Positions 61,170-64,000 of a DNA stretch of 64,000 nucleotides are shown in pieces. The position numbers and the translations under genes are program-made. Under the pieces are notes generated by a model, which made no database searches, was not told where the DNA came from, and saw nothing but the letters and a program-made list of their open reading frames with translations. This DNA is from Gloeocapsa sp. PCC 7428. Lineage in GTDB: Bacteria; Cyanobacteriota; Cyanobacteriia; Cyanobacteriales; Chroococcidiopsidaceae. Numbering within the stretch: the first letter of the stretch is position 1; each line of letters starts with the position of its first letter. The DNA lies in contig NC_019745.1 in the NCBI RefSeq assembly GCF_000317555.1, forward strand, positions 5,026,001 through 5,090,000, read 5' to 3'.

Positions 61170-62360
61170 TCACACGGCAAACCCCATCTCGGCTAATCCT
61201 TGGCGTAATCGATTTGCTTCGACAGGATTTTGTACTTCGTGGAGTGCGATCGCCTGTTTAAAAGCAGCTAAACTATCGTTTAGCTTACCAAGTTTGAGGA
61301 GGACAACGCCCAAATTTTGATACGCTTCAGCATACTTTGGGTTGAGCGCGATCGCTTGCTGATACTTGGCGATCGCTTCATTCAACAATCCCATCGCTTT
61401 CAAAGTCATTCCCAAGTTGTAGTACCCTGCGGCAAATTTAGGATCGATCTGCAACGCAATTTCATAAGCCAATTTTGCGCCGTTGAGATCGCCTGTTGCT
61501 TGCTTTAAGTTCCCTAAATTGTTGTACGCACCAAGTTTGAGTAAAGGATAAATCGATAACCCGATGGCTGCTTGATAGTGCGCGATCGCTTTTTGTAGCT
61601 GTTGTAAGCGACTATAAGCAATCCCTAAGTGATAGTGCAGTTCATATAAGATTTGCGCATTTAAACCACTGCGTTTCAGCCCTTGTTCTAATAATTCAAT
61701 TCCACGATGCCAAGAACCCGTCTCGACGTACAATGCACCAAGCTTGCTACACACGTACGGATCGTTCGGGTGCGCGGTAAAAAAGCCTTCCATCGCGCTT
61801 TGGGCTTGCGCAAACTTATCTTTTTGCGCGATCGCACCGCGTTGATATCCTTCGTGCAAAATTGCCACATTAGGTAAATAACCAACTTGCCATTGAGGTT
61901 CTTTGCTCATAATCCGAGCTACGCTATCATCGACTAATGCGTGATACGGGCGCGAAAAGTAAAGATTTGGGTGACGCCGAAATAAGCGTGAAACTTGCGA
62001 GTAAGGCGATTGCGCTGCACCAACTTCTTGTCGCAATAAATTAATCAGCAAGAAGCGATCGTGTTGTATTGCTTGCTTCAGTGACGGAACAATTTCTGGA
62101 ACTAAGACTTCATCTGCGTCTAACACCAAAACCCAATCGGTGCGGACATACTTTAAAGACTCATTACGTGCTTTAGCAAAGTCATTACACCACTCAAATG
62201 TATAAACCTTTGCACCAAATTCTTGCGCAACATCAGGCGTGCGATCGCTTGACCCTGTATCTAGAACAACAATTTCATCAACTACACCCTGAACACTTCT
62301 CAGACATTGCGCTAGTATTTGTTCTTCATTTTTCACAATCATGCACAAACTAAGTTGCAT
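61170..62360 (-). CDS. Family 2 glycosyltransferase with C-terminal TPR repeats
   Basis: 396 residues. GT-A domain: LSLCMIVKNEEQILAQCL, VLDTGSSDRTPDVAQEFGA and DADEVL (the DxD-type metal site). From about residue 215 on come several tetratricopeptide repeats (YYNLGMTLKAMGLLNEAIAKYQQAI is one, about residues 312-336). Similar to SunS-type and Nostoc TPR glycosyltransferases that act on proteins or cell-surface glycans. Acceptor unknown. Confidence 0.9.
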   Translation of the reverse strand: MQLSLCMIVKNEEQILAQCLRSVQGVVDEIVVLDTGSSDRTPDVAQEFGAKVYTFEWCNDFAKARNESLKYVRTDWVLVLDADEVLVPEIVPSLKQAIQHDRFLLINLLRQEVGAAQSPYSQVSRLFRRHPNLYFSRPYHALVDDSVARIMSKEPQWQVGYLPNVAILHEGYQRGAIAQKDKFAQAQSAMEGFFTAHPNDPYVCSKLGALYVETGSWHRGIELLEQGLKRSGLNAQILYELHYHLGIAYSRLQQLQKAIAHYQAAIGLSIYPLLKLGAYNNLGNLKQATGDLNGAKLAYEIALQIDPKFAAGYYNLGMTLKAMGLLNEAIAKYQQAIALNPKYAEAYQNLGVVLLKLGKLNDSLAAFKQAIALHEVQNPVEANRLRQGLAEMGFAV

Positions 62361-62425
62361 TTTCCCCGCACCCTACACATAGCAAGTGTGGCAATATTAA
62401 CTTATCTTGACGCCAGTAGTGAGTA

Positions 62426-62531
62426 ATACCATTTCACTTTAAAGTTGCGACATCTGGGTAGCAGAGGAAGCAGAGGTGCAGAGGAAGCAGAGAGAGAAAT
62501 TAACTGTAGTTCTTATTTAGTGAAATGGTAT
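62426..62531. mobile_element. MITE-like element with 13-base terminal inverted repeats
   Basis: Perfect ends ATACCATTTCACT and AGTGAAATGGTAT enclose 80 bases containing GCAGAGGAAGCAGAGGTGCA. No coding capacity. A related end, AGTGAAACGGTAT, is found alone at 40171-40183. Sits in the 346-base gap between the fasciclin and glycosyltransferase genes; the rest of that gap shows a terminator only. Confidence 0.65.
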
Positions 62532-62584
62532 AACTGTTAACGAGATAACAGTTATTAACTTACGTATAAACTTATATCTACTAG

Positions 62585-62623
62585 CAAAAAAAGCTCCTTG
62601 TCAGTTAATAACCAAAAAGGAGC
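62585..62623 (-). terminator. Terminator of the fasciclin gene
   Basis: On the minus strand GCTCCTT and AAGGAGC arms are followed by a run of T residues (plus-strand A run at 62585-62592), about 100 bases after the fasciclin stop. Confidence 0.85.
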
Positions 62624-62720
62624 CTTTAAATCGATTAATTACCTGTCACCACACACCGCAAGCAAGATACCCATGCATAAGTTTTAACTTTATTCAAAGC
62701 GCGGTATAACTACACTTTAA

Positions 62721-63407
62721 TTAAAGACTAGGTGGTAACAATACTCTGTCAATCGCGTGAATAACGCCATTGCTAGCTTGAATGTCTGGCTGAACAACTC
62801 TCGCATCATTCACTGTTACTCCACTTGCAGAAGTTTTAACATTGACTGCTTCACCTTCAACAGTTTTCACTTCCCCAGGCTGGAGTTCATTTGATTGAAC
62901 GCGCGCAGGAATTACGTGGTAGGTTAAAATTTGTACTAAGAGTTGCCGATTTTCTGGTCTTAACAATTCCTGAAGCGCATCTTGTGGTAAAGCAGCAAAA
63001 GCTTCATCTGTAGGCGCAAAAACAGTAAACGGTCCTGTTCCTGACAAAGTTTCAGTCAAACCTGCGGCTTGTAATGCTGCTGTCAGTGTTTTGAAAGAAC
63101 TATTCGCTGCGGCTAAAGCTACTATATTGTTAGCTGCTCCTGGGGTTTGCCCTTGTGGAGGGGTCGTGGGTGCTGTAGGCGGTGTTACTGGTGCTGTAGG
63201 CGGTGCGGGTGCAACAGGAGGAGTAGCACCTGGAGTTGTACCAGGAGTTCGATTGTAAGGAGGCTCATTAAAGATACTCGGTCTAGGATTGAGAACGCCT
63301 TGGCTTTGTGCAACTATCGGAAAGCTCGCTGCGATACTAACGCCAACAATTCCTAGTAAGCTCGCTAACCTTTTAAGTGGAGTGCTGTGAATGTGCATTT
63401 TCGTCAT
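62721..63407 (-). CDS. Secreted fasciclin (FAS1) domain protein
   Basis: About 228 residues from ATG 63407 (MTKMHIHSTPLKRL). Signal peptide ends near PIVAQSQG; a long Pro/Thr/Ala-rich linker with PTAPVTPPTAPTTPPQ follows; then one FAS1 domain with TEAL-type TGPFTVFAPTDEAFAAL (H1 motif) and SNGVIHAIDRVLLPP (H2 motif). FAS1 proteins mediate adhesion and matrix binding at the cell surface. Preceded by about 90 bases with no recognised promoter. Confidence 0.9.
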   Translation of the reverse strand: MTKMHIHSTPLKRLASLLGIVGVSIAASFPIVAQSQGVLNPRPSIFNEPPYNRTPGTTPGATPPVAPAPPTAPVTPPTAPTTPPQGQTPGAANNIVALAAANSSFKTLTAALQAAGLTETLSGTGPFTVFAPTDEAFAALPQDALQELLRPENRQLLVQILTYHVIPARVQSNELQPGEVKTVEGEAVNVKTSASGVTVNDARVVQPDIQASNGVIHAIDRVLLPPSL

Positions 63408-63515
63408 GAGTCTTATTCTCAATTTTTAAGTTTTATAACATTAAACTCCAAATCTACAAAATTTTTACCACACTATCACGCAAATCTTTCTTAAGAAAGA
63501 CTCAAGTTATTAAAG

Positions 63516-63668
63516 TCAAAGATCACCTACATAACCAGAGAGATGCACCAGACGTTTATAACTAGTAGCTGCGGTATCGCCCGAAAGCAGCAGTTTGATA
63601 TTGGCTTTGGTGTCAGTAACATCCAGATTCAGTACTGTGTAGCTTTGACAAATAATATCAGCGTCTGC
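63516..63668 (-). pseudogene. Possible C-terminal remnant of an unidentified gene
   Basis: In the 593-base end region a minus-strand frame of 50 codons reads ADADIICQSYTVLNLDVTDT and then KANIKLLLSGDTAATSYKRL to a TGA, with protein-like composition. It lacks a start codon and a stop lies directly upstream. I do not recognise the protein. The rest of the region, 63669-64000, is AT-rich with nothing I can support. Confidence 0.3.
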
Positions 63669-64000
63669 TTAAATTTTTGTTATTTTTTACTAAACCAGTC
63701 ACAATTCAATTAAGTTACCTATACTACAAATTTGTTGCAAGATACTCAAACAAACATTTTTTGAAAATTTCTCATGAAGTTTGTAAAAAATTAATAATGG
63801 CTACACCAAATTTTTATATGACTTTACAAAGTTTTGAGGCTCGTGTCTAAAGGAGTTTAAACAAGCATAAAAGTATTAAATTAGCCATGTTGGTACGCTT
63901 GATTAAAGAATAACGCACAGTAAAAATTCTAATACTTTAGATTCTTACTTACGATAGAGGTTAGCAGGATGTTGCAATTGATACTCTAAGTTATGAAAGG

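Noticed and set aside
1-64000. tRNA or rRNA genes, prophage, full insertion sequence
   Set aside because: No T-loop-like GGTTCGAATCC sequence, ribosomal RNA stretch, phage structural gene or transposase frame was found on either strand.

Overview
The window comes from a cyanobacterial chromosome. The evidence is a photosystem II D1 gene (psbA), the CO2-uptake protein PcxA, ClpC, XisH/XisI, several Uma2 (DUF820) proteins, very frequent HIP1-type GCGATCGC octamers, and cyanobacterial intergenic repeats (GGTAAT/TTACCCA-type heptamers, CCCCCTAAATCCCCCA elements). Gene content (tandem serine/threonine kinases, toxin-antitoxin pairs, SLH proteins, AMIN-type TonB receptor) resembles large-genome cyanobacteria of the Chroococcidiopsis/Gloeocapsopsis kind, but the genus is inference. 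There is no tRNA, rRNA, CRISPR array or prophage that I can see.

Layout. 1-6.7 kb: a partial GH3-like enzyme, an MFS exporter, two tandem paralogous micro-genes, and a leftward ECF nickel/cobalt transporter operon (ATPase, CbiQ, CbiM) followed upstream by a membrane-anchored accessory protein and a lipoprotein. 6.9-9.5 kb: a tightly overlapping DrrA/B-type ABC exporter. 9.6-14 kb: an accessory strip with Uma2, BrnT/BrnA, VapB/VapC, a DUF2283 pair, a broken Uma2 copy and a direct repeat that duplicates the start of the next gene. 14.1-18.8 kb: a Rieske oxygenase followed by an alpha-oxoamine synthase, a GNAT-like acyltransferase and an extended SDR; the last three match the three-enzyme logic of bacterial ceramide synthesis. 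18.9-21 kb: DUF6887/DUF6888 pair, a Schlafen/AlbA_2 gene with a premature stop, and a DevA/MacB-type ATPase. 21.5-28.4 kb: clpC, a divergent psbA/TetR pair, hsp20 and a KirBac channel. 28.4-34.2 kb: YihY protein, membrane protein, a GH10-SLH xylanase, a WGxxGxxG protein and a LysR regulator. 34.3-37.8 kb: FecE/FecCD siderophore import genes and a PaaK-like adenylating enzyme. 38-42.2 kb: two paralogous transmembrane kinases. 42.3-46 kb: pgk, usp, RbgA-type GTPase, with a nonsense-mutated four-helix-bundle gene between repeats. 46-48.3 kb: frameshifted Uma2, xisH/xisI, a PIN toxin running antisense into xisI. 48.5-54.2 kb: siderophore-binding lipoprotein, TonB receptor, Uma2 and PchR-like AraC regulator with a Fur-box-like palindrome. 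54.7-58.9 kb: gamma-carbonic anhydrase homologue, PcxA, bestrophin and a Mo-nitrogenase C-terminal-domain protein. 58.8-64 kb: histidine kinase/response regulator pair, TPR glycosyltransferase and fasciclin protein.

The strongest unusual signals are: (1) a D1 protein that keeps the manganese ligands, the redox tyrosine and the iron histidines but has its QB-site loop (normally containing Ser264-Phe265) replaced and lengthened by five residues, transcribed divergently from a TetR regulator with a palindrome sitting on its -10 box; (2) a candidate cyanobacterial ceramide/sphingolipid operon with a Rieske oxygenase; (3) a gamma-CA homologue/PcxA/bestrophin set that looks like an inorganic-carbon module; (4) a pair of micro-genes with conserved leaders; and (5) several genes caught in the act of decay by single nonsense or frameshift changes.
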